From: Epiperipatus broadwayi
Taxonomy: Eukaryota > Onychophora > Udeonychophora > Euonychophora > Peripatidae
Length of the DNA stretch: 64,000 nt
NCBI GenBank assembly: GCA_028023455.1
Contig: JAQFVV010012394.1
Location: 21,091,900 to 21,155,899, forward strand
Direction: 5' to 3'
Shown: one piece after another, positions 1-11,129 of the stretch
How positions within the stretch are numbered: position 1 is the stretch's first letter
Layout: the number at the start of each line of letters is the position of its first letter
The notes under the pieces: model-generated
What the model was told of the DNA's origin: nothing
The model's database searches: none
What the model saw: only the letters and a program-made list of their open reading frames with translations
Made by a program: the position numbers and the translations under genes

Positions 1-934
1 TAGAATAAGAAATATCAGTTCGCTTATTACTCAGAATCAGTAGTGAAAATATTAAAATTAGAATATTGGTGAAATGATTTATTTATATTTGAAGAGAAAT
101 TTGAAAATTATTCTTTGTTATTTTAAAATAGAAATACTGCAGATCTTAATAAAATATCTGAAGAAATTTTTAAATAGATTTAAAAGATTCAAAACTATCA
201 GAATTATTAGTATATGGATCCACGAAACTGTGTTTCTGATCTTACTGTTACCTTCTGTTAATCCTTTTTATAAAAATATACAAAATAAAAAAGCTTTCAA
301 AAGTAATCATGAAAACTATTTCTTTTTAGATATAGCAAAAATATTTTTTAGAAATTTTATTGAATAGTTTGATTGTCATATATGAATGGTATCCAAAGTT
401 TACATGTGATTTTTAAATATGTTTTTATTAGACAAATTCAGAAAAAATGTATGGAAAAAATAGAGTTGAGATAGACTTGTAATTAAAAATGATAACAATG
501 GATAAATTAGTAAGATTCTAAACTGAAGACCAAACATTGTAAAAAAAAACAACAACTCAAGAGTATATGTGTGGGAACGATTGCTGTGTAAAAAAAATGA
601 TTGAAAATACTCGATTAATGTCTAAAAAAAAACAATAATCTGCAGTGAATTGATAAAAGTGAAAATAATGATGATACTGGTCTGGATTTAAACTTTAGGT
701 TTAGGAGTAAAAGATAGTTGCTGGAAGCAAAAATGCATTCGATTCAGGTTTGAATTTTCATCTTTACTTAAGATAGCAGAATTCACAGACAGATATCGAA
801 ATAAGAATTTTATCGCATTAGACCTGCTGGTTTCCTTTGATTACTCAAGCTTAGAGAAGGTGATTTTAGAATAGGGTCAAAATAATCCTCCTAGATATAT
901 ATGAATAAATAATATATGGGAGATCATGTAATAT
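1..934. other. AT-rich stretch, no gene seen
   Basis: Low-GC sequence with short A and T runs. The open frame at 74-367 is lysine/isoleucine/phenylalanine-rich, matches no family I know and looks like a chance frame. Nothing else can be supported here. Confidence 0.6.
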
Positions 935-1428
935 TGATATAAGAAGTATAATAACCATTGTTTCCTATTGCATTGCCCAATGTATATCATATAATATTCA
1001 ATTGACCAAACACTTTACTACTTTTACAGTGCTTTATTATCCACCCTTTCTTGCAGTTAACAGTTTCAATTGCCCCAGCAATCTTCTTCAGAACTCTATA
1101 TCTCCTAACCTCAGCATTCTGAAGAAGATTGCTGGGCCACTGAAACTGTTAACTGCAGGAAAGGGTGGATAATAAAGCATTGTAAAAGTAGTAAAGTGTT
1201 TGGTCAATTGAATATTATATGATATACATTGGGCAATGCAATAGGAAACAGTGGTTATTATACTTCATGAAGATATAGGAATACTGAAAATAGGACAGTT
1301 GAGATTAGGAGATATAGCGTTCTGAAGAAGATTGTTGGGGCAATTGAAACTGTTAAAGGGTAAATAATAAAGCATTGTAACAGTAGTAAAGTGTTTAGTC
1401 AATTGAATATTATATGATAGTGATATAA
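935..1428. mobile_element. Short foldback element, family E copy 1
   Basis: Two ~150 bp arms (943-1092 and 1117-1266) are near-perfect inverted repeats around a 24 bp loop. A further partial copy in the orientation of the right arm follows at about 1296-1420. The whole unit is flanked by the 8 bp direct repeat TGATATAA (935-942 and 1421-1428), probably a target-site duplication. The order inverted arm, direct arm, partial direct arm recurs at 43454-44252. Each arm carries a hammerhead-like core at its inner end. No coding capacity. A cut-and-paste MITE is possible, but the duplication length and asymmetric layout favour retroposition. Confidence 0.75.
1117..1150 (+). ncRNA. Hammerhead-like core, family E
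   Basis: CTGAAGA (1119-1125) is followed by an extra A, a five-base arm, a loop, a partly pairing arm and GAAA (1142-1145), then CTGTT. The same core is repeated in the other arm (TCTTCAG at 1085-1091, minus strand). Relative to the hammerhead consensus CTGANGA, the fifth base of the box is changed (CTGAAGA fits only if that position is N and the next two are GA), and stem II here contains mismatches. Stem III would have a one-base loop, so self-cleavage as a monomer is doubtful. Confidence 0.35.
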
Positions 1429-2968
1429 TATGAAAAAAAAATACAATTTTTTAAATATTGGTGAAAAAAAGATTGATTTTAAATTTAGTTATTTTTGTAT
1501 TCACTGTTTTAAATATACTGCATACATGTGTATTAAAAAATACAGATGTAAGAAGAAACGGTAACAAAGAGATTCGCTTTAACTTCTGTGCCAGCAATTG
1601 AAAAGTTGAAGGTTGTTTCTTATTTAGTCAAAGATTTTTGATTGAGTCCGTCTAAAAAACAAAAATATTTATAAAATGAAATACGAATTTTTCAACTTCT
1701 TTCGTTTTGATTATGGTTTTCTCGTGTTGAATTTTGTGATACTTCCACTATCAAAAGAACAATTGAAGATTGTTTAGCTGCGAGTCGTATTGACGTCATA
1801 AATTGTTGAACGTTAAAAAGACAAAAAATCTTTTATTTTTTATACAACCCTGAAAATCTGCTTGATATAAATAAAGTTTTTTTTATATATATTATCGAGA
1901 AAAAAAAAACTTATTATATACACAAACACAGAAAAAAAACTTTGTTTCAACTAATTTATATATACTGTATATGTAAACATTTCCGACATTTAGTTTTTTT
2001 TATAATATTAAAAATAAAATGTTTAAGAAATTGAAAAGATATTTAAGTTTGTTTACATTTATTAAACTCTTGCATTAAAAAATATCATTAATTTTTTGGG
2101 CTTGTAATTGATCATCTGTATATAATTTCATTTTGATGTACAGTATTTTTAAATTTACATTAAACCAACAAATTGATTTCATTAAATTCGATGTTCGTTT
2201 TTTTTTTTTTTTACGAGCGTGTTGCGTAAAAGTAGTTCGAAAGATGAAATCAAAATAAAAACACAAAGAGAAAAATAAATATTGAATTAGATGAATTTTA
2301 AAAAATGTTATCAATTTTTTTTATAAATTATATATAGTAATAAATAAATGACTATTATAGAAAAATAACCGAATGGTTTTATTGCCCGGGAATTTATAAA
2401 AAGTTTGAGTGCCAAAGTACAGCTAGAATCAGTCCGCATACTCTGATGTGATGTGATGTATTATGGCTTCTCCTTAAACGAAAAATATCTCAGTAATTAT
2501 GCCCAGATAAACCTGTTAGCCACTACTACAGTCTAGAGTCGTACAGGGCATGAATATTTAAAAGTATGATTTGATGGTTTGATAAAAATATGCTTTGCTG
2601 AACAATAAATAACTCTGCTAAAATATTGTTTACATAAAACTCAAATATAGAAAACTGTGTATATATCAAATCATAACAGAAACCCAAAAAGTCGAACTAT
2701 AGTATAACCATGGAGTAAAGCAAAAGAAGCAAGTTCAGAATCAAATAACCTGAAAAAAAATAAATTTCAACATAGAACAAATTCTCATGAAGAATAATTA
2801 TCTGTCAATTATCATTAAAAAATGCTTACATAGATAAGAAATATCAAAAAAATAAATAAATAACGATATACACTAGAATATGAGTATATATTATGAACGT
2901 CAACCAAACTAAAAAAAAAAATGCAATTACTATAATATTTGAACAGTTTTCTAAAATCACATTGTGAG
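1429..2968. other. AT-rich stretch, no gene seen
   Basis: Contains A/T homopolymers and TA-rich tracts (for example around 1870-1990). Open frames such as 2075-2314 on the minus strand are of low complexity and match nothing I recognise. Confidence 0.55.
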
Positions 2969-3041
2969 GTATAATATGTAGGTTATATGAGCACAGACTT
3001 TCACACGACCCACCATTATCCACTCTCTCATAACACTGATA

Positions 3042-3766
3042 CACTTTGAAGTGTCCATTAGTATGACTATATACATTAGACACAATGTTTTTAAATAGTT
3101 AGAATAGCAAATAGTCTGCAACAACTCTATATCTACAGTTCGCTAATGTTCAATTCCCTTGCTGTATATTCAGGCTGGCTGCTACAAAAACGGTTCACAA
3201 TGGGCAAGGTTTACACACACCTTGTCCCCAGTCCAGTTTAGCTGCACACGAATACTTCGTAGTATAGCACTGTGACTGGCCTTAAGCTCCTTACAGCTTC
3301 TGTCTCTGCAACAGTCTACCAGTAACTTCACTTGAAAACCGCTGGAAACTCAACTCTTTATTCAGCTGCTATCCGGACGGTTTCCTCAGGCTACAGTCTT
3401 CCCATCTCTGTGGGCTCTTTCAGCTATACCCATGGACTACATTTCCACTGAGCGCTGTATATTAACCGCAAGCACTGACGCTAGATATCTCCTGGAATTG
3501 AACAAGAACGTCTACTGGAAATGCACTCAAATACTGGCCTAAGTAGCTGCAACAGTTAATTATATTGTCCAATAAGGTAAGGTCTCGTATCTAGAAATAT
3601 TTGCAATCAGCAAATATTTCTTGGAATTATCGTTCGCCATTACGTTAATGCCTTAATTAAATACCTCAGTTATCAGTGTGCAATCTAAAAACAATCTCTC
3701 GAATAAATACTAGGTTTTCTGGAGTGCACAAACCTGCATTCCATTTTTACAAAATACAACACACTT
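3042..3766. mobile_element. Probable solo LTR with 5 bp target duplication
   Basis: The insert 3047-3761 begins TG, ends CA and is flanked by CACTT (3042-3046 and 3762-3766), the hallmarks of an LTR integrated by a retroviral-type integrase. At 715 bp with clearly higher GC than its surroundings, and with no ORF or internal region, it is best read as a solo LTR left by recombination between two LTRs. An AATAAA lies near 3701. It interrupts a family A repeat, which fixes the order of events. The inner terminal repeats match only as TG/CA, so the class (Ty3, Bel-Pao or Copia) is open. Confidence 0.7.
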
Positions 3767-3790
3767 GAACACATATATGTTGAAAAGATA

Positions 3791-3851
3791 AATAATCTCC
3801 AATATACATATTTCATGCTAAACCAGAAATCATCAGTTGATCCAGATTATC
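3791..3851 (-). ncRNA. Hammerhead ribozyme motif, copy A-1
   Basis: On the minus strand: GATAATC, a spacer, ATCAA, then CTGATGA (3830-3836), a weak stem II with loop GGTTT, GAAA, a three-pair stem III (ATA/TAT, loop TG), an A at the cleavage position, then TTGG and GATTAT. The outer stem I pairs GATTAT with ATAATC. One stem II pair is a mismatch and the inner stem I has a G-T pair, so this copy may be weak or inactive. Confidence 0.55.
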
Positions 3852-3985
3852 ATCTCTGCACATATATGCAATAAGTGCTCAGATATATATTAAGATAGCC
3901 AATCTTCATACTTTAATGAACAGGCTTCATTCCACTCCACACTCCAACTTTTCAACCATCCATCCAATTAAAAATCTGATGAGGT

Positions 3986-4345
3986 ATACTAATTTCTATG
4001 AAATCTAAACTTGAAATGCTGAAAAACAAGCCTTGCATTTATAAATATCGAGTAAATGTGTAAAAGACTTATATTGCTGAAATTAACCTGTTCATCAGAA
4101 AATAATTCAAGAGCATCAGAAAGAAAAGGTCAGATATGCCTAAGTTAAAAGATCATATATATATTATTCAATACATGTTCAATCAGGGAAACATAAAAAT
4201 ATTGAGCAGAGAAATAAAAGTTATAAAAAATGTAAAGAAGTTTATCACATTACGATAGGAAATAACATCTTAAGTAAACTTATTGTGATATTCCATAGGA
4301 TTTGAAAATCATTCATTAACATTGCTCTTTAAAAAAATAGAAAAG
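3986..4345. repeat. Interspersed repeat family C, copy 1
   Basis: About 350 bp related to 24500-24795: both share stretches such as AAATCTAAACTTGAA, then GCATTTATAAA, and ATTCATTAAC near the far end. It abuts the end of family A copy A-1. No hallmark of a known class is visible; it could be an untranslated part of a larger element. Confidence 0.55.
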
Positions 4346-4387
4346 TTATGAAGACTGTCATAGATAAGTATGTGAAATTTTGATAGA

Positions 4388-4468
4388 CTAGCTTAGTAAA
4401 TTAGAACACAACCTTAAATTTAGACTTCATAAATCTGAAAGTCTTTGGTTCAATTCTCATAAAGAGGA
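4388..4468 (+). repeat. tRNA-like stretch, possible SINE head
   Basis: TAGCTTAGTAA at about 4389 resembles an A box and GGTTCAATTC near 4449 resembles a B box, spaced roughly as in a tRNA gene. The cloverleaf is not well formed, so this is more likely a decayed tRNA-derived SINE head than a working tRNA gene. Confidence 0.3.
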
Positions 4469-4645
4469 AAAACTCTTCATACAGTAGTGCCATTCGGTGC
4501 AAGCCAGAGTAATCGATGGATGCAGGAAGGTTTGTGCATAAAATCCCTGTCTAGTGCCTACTCATTATATTCCCAGATTAGTTTCTAGCTTGTGACTTTC
4601 ATCAGTGAAGAGCCTTGGATCTGAGAGCACTGCACCTAGATTTTA
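4465..4645 (-). mobile_element. Family B repeat, copy B-1, with hammerhead-like core
   Basis: Related to 39164-39381, 49375-49800 and 54987-55249 (shared CATACAGTAGTGCC and AGAGTAATC blocks). The minus strand has CTGATGA (4599-4605), a 3 bp stem II with loop CACAA, and GAAACTAATC, where the usual GTC cleavage triplet has become ATC. The outer stem I pairing is lost, so this ribozyme copy looks dead. No coding capacity. Confidence 0.65.
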
Positions 4646-5399
4646 GCAGTGCTTCCAGATTCACTTTTTAAATTTGTTTTCAAATTTTATTTGTACACTT
4701 ATTTTATGGCAAAATTATGATGGAATAATTTAAATGCACCATTTAAAAAAAAAAGAATTTTGTTTTTTTTTTAATTCATGTTATATATACATATATTTCA
4801 TAAAAACTCTATGTTTTAATAATTTTTGTATGTTTAAAATAAATTTATGTGTAGTATAGAATATTAATATTTATGTGTTTTTATGCCAACATATAAAAAT
4901 AGATAATACATTTTTATTGTATTATGGTGTTATAACTCCAGTTAAATATTATTATCATTATTTCTATGTGAATTTAACTCCATTTGTCATGAGTTACTTC
5001 ATCATGTTATTTTTTTTCAAAATCAATTCTTCACAAATAATAAATTTTGCCAAAGTATTATATATATCCTTTATAGTTGATAATGATCCAGTTTTTATTT
5101 ATTGCATTTTTTGTTCTAATTTATCTTTTAATTATTTTATTGACAAATAAATTTTAAAAAGTTAAAAATTTTAGGTACTAGTTTAGTAAGCATTCTACAG
5201 TATTGTGAACATGAGGAACTGAAACAAAATTACCATTAGCACAATCAAACAAGAAAATTAGTCAGATAATCCTGCCAAAAGTAATACCCAAGTTTTCCAA
5301 ATATTTTTTTTAATCCACATTAAAAATCACAATTTTCATTAAAAAAAAAAACAATAATAGAAATTTCCTAGAAAAAATAATAATTTTTTTTAAAAATCT
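4646..5399. other. AT-rich stretch, no gene seen
   Basis: A/T runs and a hydrophobic open frame (4875-5150, plus) of 91 codons rich in phenylalanine, isoleucine and tyrosine. No family match and no neighbouring exon signal, so not called a gene. Confidence 0.55.
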
Positions 5400-6480
5400 A
5401 AATTTCAAAAACAATATTTAGCCAATATTTATTAGTAAATAAAATAAAAATTTTTACCAGTGTAATCACATGATAAAAAACTCAATACTACCAAAATAAA
5501 ATATTAAAAAATAATATTTTGCAATCATTAGTAATTAAGAAATGATCAAAAAAATTAATATAAAAATGTCTAAAAAAGTCAAATTAGTCTAGAAATCAAA
5601 TATCAAAAATATTAATAATTAAGAAATGATGAAAACATTAACATAATCACATGATCAGAAAAAATTAAATAACTCTAGAAATCAAATATCAAAAATAATA
5701 TTAATTAAGAAATGCACAAAAAAGTAATGCATTGAAGTGATCAAAAAGAAATCACATAACACCAAAAATCAAATATCAAAAATATTAGCAATGAAGAAAT
5801 GACCAAGAAAACATCAAATATCAAAAATATTAGTAATTAGGAAATGACTAAAAAAATAGCATAATAAAAAATTAAAAACAGTACAAAAGTATTTTACTTT
5901 TAAAACTAACACCAAAAAAATATTTGGCAAATACTACTAATTAGGAAATAATCCCAAAAATTAGCATGTAAGCAAAAAAAATCAAGGAATTCTCAAAATC
6001 AAATGTCAAAAAAATTAGTAATTAGGGAATGACTAAAAAACATTAAATATCAAAAATATTAGTAATTAGGAAATAACCAAAAAAATTAGCATAATAAAAA
6101 TTAAAACAATATTTAAGTATTTTACTTTTAAAATATGCCAACCCCATGTAATCATCTTAATGTTAAGTTTGACAGTCAGATAAAAAATGCAAAAAGACAA
6201 TATATAACAAATATTAGTAATTAAAAAATGACCAAAAAATTAGCATAATCATGTAACCAAAAAATAAAATTATCAAAATAAAATATCAAAAAATAATATG
6301 CTGCAAATATCAGTAATTAAAAAATGACAAAAAAATTACTGTAATCATGTATTCATATTATCAAAAATAGTGTATATTAAAATCAAAATGTTAAGTGAAA
6401 AAATACAAATTTCAAAAGTATTTAGAGTAAAGTGTTTTAATTTTACAATTAATAAGTACCACATTTTAAATTTCACCAAA
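5400..6480. repeat. AT-rich minisatellite-like array M1
   Basis: Irregular tandem units built on TAGTAATTAGGAAATGACC and short poly-A blocks, each about 60-120 bp, with inserts such as ATCACATGATC. The units are diverged and of uneven length. The reverse complement of the same unit forms array M2 at 9570-10720, so the two arrays face each other across about 3 kb. Confidence 0.75.
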
Positions 6481-8499
6481 TGTTCAATTATAACAAATAT
6501 ATTAAAATTTTAAGATGTAGTAGCAGAATACAGAAAAAATGCATAACTTATGAATTTAATAATGAAAAATATGTTGGAATAAAAATATTTTAATGTTACA
6601 ATTAGCAAACAACACATTTTAAACTTCATCAAATGTTCAATTATGGGAGAAATATTATCAATCAATATAAACCGCATATAATAAATAAAATTATAATGCT
6701 GTATTACAGTCAATTAAAAAATAAAAGAAAATAAAAAATTATTTAATCAACATAAAAACTTGAATGTAAAAAAATGTACAAGTATTTATCTATTTATTTA
6801 ACATTAAAATTAATGGAAGAATTAACAAAGATTAAATTTATATTTTGTGTTAATTTTTGAAAATTAAAATTGATTTTATATTATCTCTATACCAACAAGC
6901 ACCACAATGTTTTATTTCTTTATGTTGTAGACAGAAAAAAGGAATATCCAGTGAAAAATGTTGTGTCTAATGACACCTTGTAATTTTAAAGGTTCACCTC
7001 TGACCTCTTATTTTTTACAGCTGCAAAAAATTATCTGACCAAAAAATTAAAACAAAATTAAATGTTTATAATCTTTAAATAAAATGAGCATTTGCATAAG
7101 GAAAACCCCTACAATAATAGCATCAGAATACTTACTTTATATTGATTTTTTTAAAGTAAGATATTGTTTTTAACGCTATAAAAAATGAGAGATTAAAGGT
7201 GAGCACTTTGGGATGGCAGGGTGACTCCAGTCAGGGTGATTCCAGTCACCAAATATATTACCCACTATTTTTTTCTGACTATCGTTTAAAGAAAACAGGA
7301 CTCTATGATGCATGCAGCCATTGAGATAATATAAAATTATTTTAATTTTTAAAATCAATGTAAAATATAAATTTAATATTTGTTAATTCTAACATTAATT
7401 TTAATATTTAATAAACTGATAAGCATTTGTATATATTTTCTACAAGTAAGTTTTTGTGTTGGTCTAGTAATTTTATATTTGTTTTTATTGTTTAATTGTG
7501 TATAATATAGTTTTATGGTTGTATTTTTAATTTTAATATTTTTTATAAGTGGCTTACATTCATTAGCAATATTTTTACAATTTATCCAAACCACTTCAAA
7601 CACTTTTTAACAAAACTCTTTATATATATATATATATATGCATACACCTATGTTTTGACTGTCCTGCAGTCTTCTTCAGAGCTATGATATAATGAATAAA
7701 ATTTTTCTTGTGATTGAAATTTGATATTTAAAATGTAATGCTTGTTAATTGTAAAATTAAAATATTTTCATTTCAATACAGTTTTTTAATAATAGAAATT
7801 GTTAGTTAAGCACTTTTTCTGTTCTTTGCAGTTATATCTTGGGATTTTAATATTTCACAAAAGTTAATGAAACTGCTGCTTGTGTTTTTGAAATTAAAAT
7901 TTCCTTGTTTTCATTTTAAAATTGCATGAAAACCAAATGGATTATGCATGTGCCAATACCATAATTCTCTGTGGTTCAATTTCCTTTTTAATATGGTATA
8001 TAGCATGTTAAAATTGGATAAATTTTCGATTTTTTCAATTTATTAGATTGTACGAAGAAAATAAAATCATAAATGTGTTAACAGCAAAATGTAATTAGAA
8101 AATAGATTTCAACATGCTTTGAAGATTTTGCAATTTCAAGGCCTTCATTCTGAAATTAAATGTAATGCCATATACTATAAGTAAGTATTAAATTTTAGAT
8201 TTTTTATTAATTTGTCTTTGTACTAATAATGTGTCTGTGTAGTGTATAAATTAGATTTGTAAATTAGACAATTATGTATAATGTAAGTTTGGGGATCTGA
8301 TCCAAGTTTGAGGCATTTTTATTTTATAGACGTAATGACTCACAAAAAATTTAATAATTTATTAGCATGTCTGGTTTTATATTAGTGTGTACAAGCATGT
8401 TTGTTTTATAACAAGTAATAATTTTAACTGCATCTATAAAACTAGGCTATTGTAGCACAGTGCAATGTAAATTTTAAATCTGATTATCAGATGGCTAGA
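6481..8499. other. AT-rich spacer between opposed arrays
   Basis: No gene seen. A (TA)n run lies at 7621-7638. A family E fragment with a hammerhead-like core on the minus strand sits at about 7640-7690 (stem II GACTG/CAGTC, box CTGAAGA). A TTAATTGTAAAATTAAAATA-like block recurs at about 7746 and 9906, and inverted near 6432. Confidence 0.5.
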
Positions 8500-8975
8500 A
8501 AAGTTGTTGTTGATCAAGCAATCACAAAATTTACTAGGCATAGTATCATGTGATAATAAAAACTCTTAAAACCAATAAAAGAAGTTTCAATTGGGGTATG
8601 TGTGTGTCTGATAATAACCATGGTTATATAGACCACATGGAATTGTATGCAGGCAAAGAATCAAATCCAGATTCGTATTTATGTCCTGGTACTCATGCTG
8701 TGGAGGCAGTAGTTTTACCACATCTTGCACCACATTATTTCAAGTTGGCAACTAGCGAGTTATATGCAAATAAATTATATCTCTGTGGAACAATAAGTAT
8801 GACAAGATAGCATTACTAGTGTGCACAAAAAATATAAAGTATAGAAAGGAGACTCATTTTATTATTGATAAAGACTGTAGCCCTCAATTTCTAGTTTTGG
8901 ATAGACAAGAAGTCAATTGCTATGATTATAAATGCATATCCAACTTCTGGAAATGATTTATTTTCTATTTTTTAT
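8500..8975 (+). pseudogene. piggyBac-type transposase remnant
   Basis: A decayed DDE transposase of the piggyBac family (DDE_Tnp_1_7), which in working form cuts and inserts DNA at TTAA. The open part 8550-8810 reads KPIKRSF-like lead-in residues, then WGMCVSDNNHGYIDHMELY and AGKE, which aligns with the conserved piggyBac block around the first catalytic Asp (W...D...GY....YTGK), then a diverged segment ending CGTISMTR. Three stop codons directly precede it in a frame that still reads ITKF and HSIM. Further on another frame gives WIDKKSI, matching the W.DKR block near the third catalytic residue. Roughly 160 of about 550 residues survive. No TTAA-flanked terminal repeats were found. It is certainly inactive. 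Confidence 0.7.
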
Positions 8976-9569
8976 TAGGAAAAATCTTTTTTTTATAGAT
9001 GCCTTAAGGTTTTTTAACTTCTGGGTTACAATAAAATATGATAAATTCTTTTGGTTCTTTTTTTGCAAGTTCTGAAGCCATAAATTATCTCAGGTAAGAA
9101 CTATTATATATGGTTTGAATATGAATTTTGTGAGAAATACAGAGAAATTATCAATGAAGATGTAATTTTAAATTTAGTTAATGGTAAATTAGAAATTATG
9201 AACAAACAATAAAGTAATAATTTTTTTGGATATTAGAATTTTTTTCCTTATCTTTTTAATGGTAATCATTAATTTTCATAGCTTTATTTTGCCCTTAATC
9301 TTTCTGTTTTCTGTCAATATATAGCATTTTACTTTAACATTATTAAAACTGAAGTTATTGTGAAAATTGGTCTCCAATAATTTTTTTTCAAATTCAATAT
9401 GGCACTAAACATTGCAAAATAGTCACTGAATATTTGATGACATTTAAAATAAGATGTTTTGTTGATGGTAAAATTAAAATACTTCGTTAAACACTAAGAA
9501 TTTTTGAAAATTTTATTATTTTAACATAATAATTGTAATATAATATTAATATTTGCTACTTTTTTTAAT
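8976..9569. other. AT-rich stretch, no gene seen
   Basis: No coding signal after the transposase remnant. Blocks here such as GGTAAAATTAAAATACTTCG (about 9468) resemble inverted sequence near 6590, so this may belong to the inner part of the opposed-array structure. Confidence 0.45.
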
Positions 9570-10720
9570 ATAGATACATAGTTACACTATTTTTTGACAT
9601 TTCCTAATTATTATTATTTGCAACATATTGTTTTTGATATTTGATTTTGATAATAATTTTACTTTTTGGTTATACTATTTTCTTTCCTCATTTCCTAATT
9701 ACTAAGATTTATTGCATATCATTTTATTGCAATTTTTGTCTGCCATACTTAATGTTAAGGTGAGCACATGGTTGTTTTTCATAGTCTAAAAGTAAAATGT
9801 TTGAGTTTACAGTCAAGAAATTTAAACTTATTTTATGTAGATTAAAATATATTTTCTACTCAAAAATCAACACCACTTTTGATAACAATGATATATTGTT
9901 TTTCATTAATTGTAAAATTAAAATACTTTACTTTAATTACATTTAATTCTTCTATTAATTTATGTAATTCTTTTACTGTTATACTTATAATGCATGCGCA
10001 CGATAAGGTTTGGCCACCATATTTGAAAGTAGAATACTTCAGTATTGTTTTTAATTTTTTATTATTGTATATTTTTTGGTCATTTCCTGAGTACTAAGTT
10101 TTTTGATATTTGATTTGTTTGGTCATTTCCTAATTATTAATTTTTTGCTATTTGATTTTGAAGGTTATTTGATTTTTGGGGGGTCACGTGATCGTGCTAA
10201 TTTTTGAGTAATTTCCTAATTACTAATATTTTCTAAATATTGGTTTTTCATATGACATATTTTAAATGTAAAATACTCTATTGTTTTTAATTTCTTATTA
10301 CAGTAATTTTTTTGGTCATTTCCTAATTACTAATATTTGCTAAATATTATTTTCTGATATTTGGAAAGAGGTTGGTTATGTGATTATGTTAATTTTTTGA
10401 TCATTTTCTAATTATTAATATTTTTGATGCTTGATTTTTAGAATTATTTATTTTTTAAATTACATGAATGCACTAATTTTTTGATCATTTTCTAATTATC
10501 AATATTTTTGATATTTGATTTCTAAAGTTATTTGATTTTTTTTCTCATTGTGTGATTACACTAATTGTTTTGGTCATTTCCAAATTACTGATATTTGCTA
10601 AATATTATTTTTGATATTTAATTTCAATAATGTTTTTTTGATAATTGCACCAGTAAAATTTTTCTATTTGTCATTTGCTAATTATTAATATTTGCTAAAT
10701 ATTGATATTTATTACACTTA
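9570..10720. repeat. AT-rich minisatellite-like array M2, inverted relative to M1
   Basis: Irregular tandem units with GGTCATTTCCTAATTACTA and AATATTTGCTAAATATT-type blocks, the reverse complement of array M1. Matching landmarks lie roughly symmetrically about position 7950-8200, so M1 and M2 form the two arms of a long imperfect inverted repeat that contains the piggyBac remnant. Confidence 0.75.
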
Positions 10721-11129
10721 TTCCTATGAGATTTCTAGTTTTTTAATATAAAAAAATGCAATTTTTATATGAACTAGATAAAATATCTAAAACATTTTAT
10801 TATTTATGGCAGAATTATATGACAATCTTTATCATTTGGTTCTGTCAGCAGTGGTTTTGAGACTTCCCTTAGTGTTCAAAATGGTGTACACCATTTACTA
10901 AATTGGTAACGAATTTTCATTATATTATTCATTCTATAGCTTAAAATAATTTAAATATAACTGCAAAAATCTGTTACTAGTCATGTGACTTATCATTTCT
11001 TCATGTGAAATAAATAAAATGCTTTAAAGGTGATATAATTATGTTTCTTTTATTTCAATGATAAATATATTTTTCTATCTTTTTAAAAAAGTTTTATTAC
11101 TTTTTATTAAATAAATAAATAGCTTTATT
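10721..11129. other. AT-rich stretch, no gene seen
   Basis: Only A/T-rich unique-looking sequence up to the start of the family A palindrome. No ORF, RNA gene or repeat boundary can be supported. Confidence 0.5.

Larger units (their letters stand above)
2970..3985 (-). mobile_element. Family A repeat, copy A-1, split by a solo LTR
   Basis: A family A repeat in minus orientation (ribozyme sense) is cut in two: 2970-3046 and 3762-3985. The pieces join exactly when the sequence 3047-3761 is removed, as comparison with the uninterrupted copies at 31240-31540 and 53905-54215 shows. It holds a hammerhead motif at about 3791-3851. Other copies carry a Pol III B-box-like stretch near the 3' end of the ribozyme-sense strand. 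No coding capacity. Confidence 0.8.

Noticed and set aside
74-367. 97-codon open frame, plus strand
   Set aside because: Composition is that of AT-rich noncoding DNA (Lys, Ile, Phe, Asn), with no motif and no exon context.
4388-4468. Functional tRNA gene
   Set aside because: Box-like motifs are present but acceptor, D and T stems do not close.
5400-6480. CRISPR-like array
   Set aside because: Units vary in length and sequence, are AT-rich and have no regular repeat-spacer pattern; the genome is animal.
8550-8810. Piece of the piggyBac remnant as a domesticated host gene
   Set aside because: Stops directly upstream in the same frame, only one third of the family length, and catalytic surroundings partly lost.
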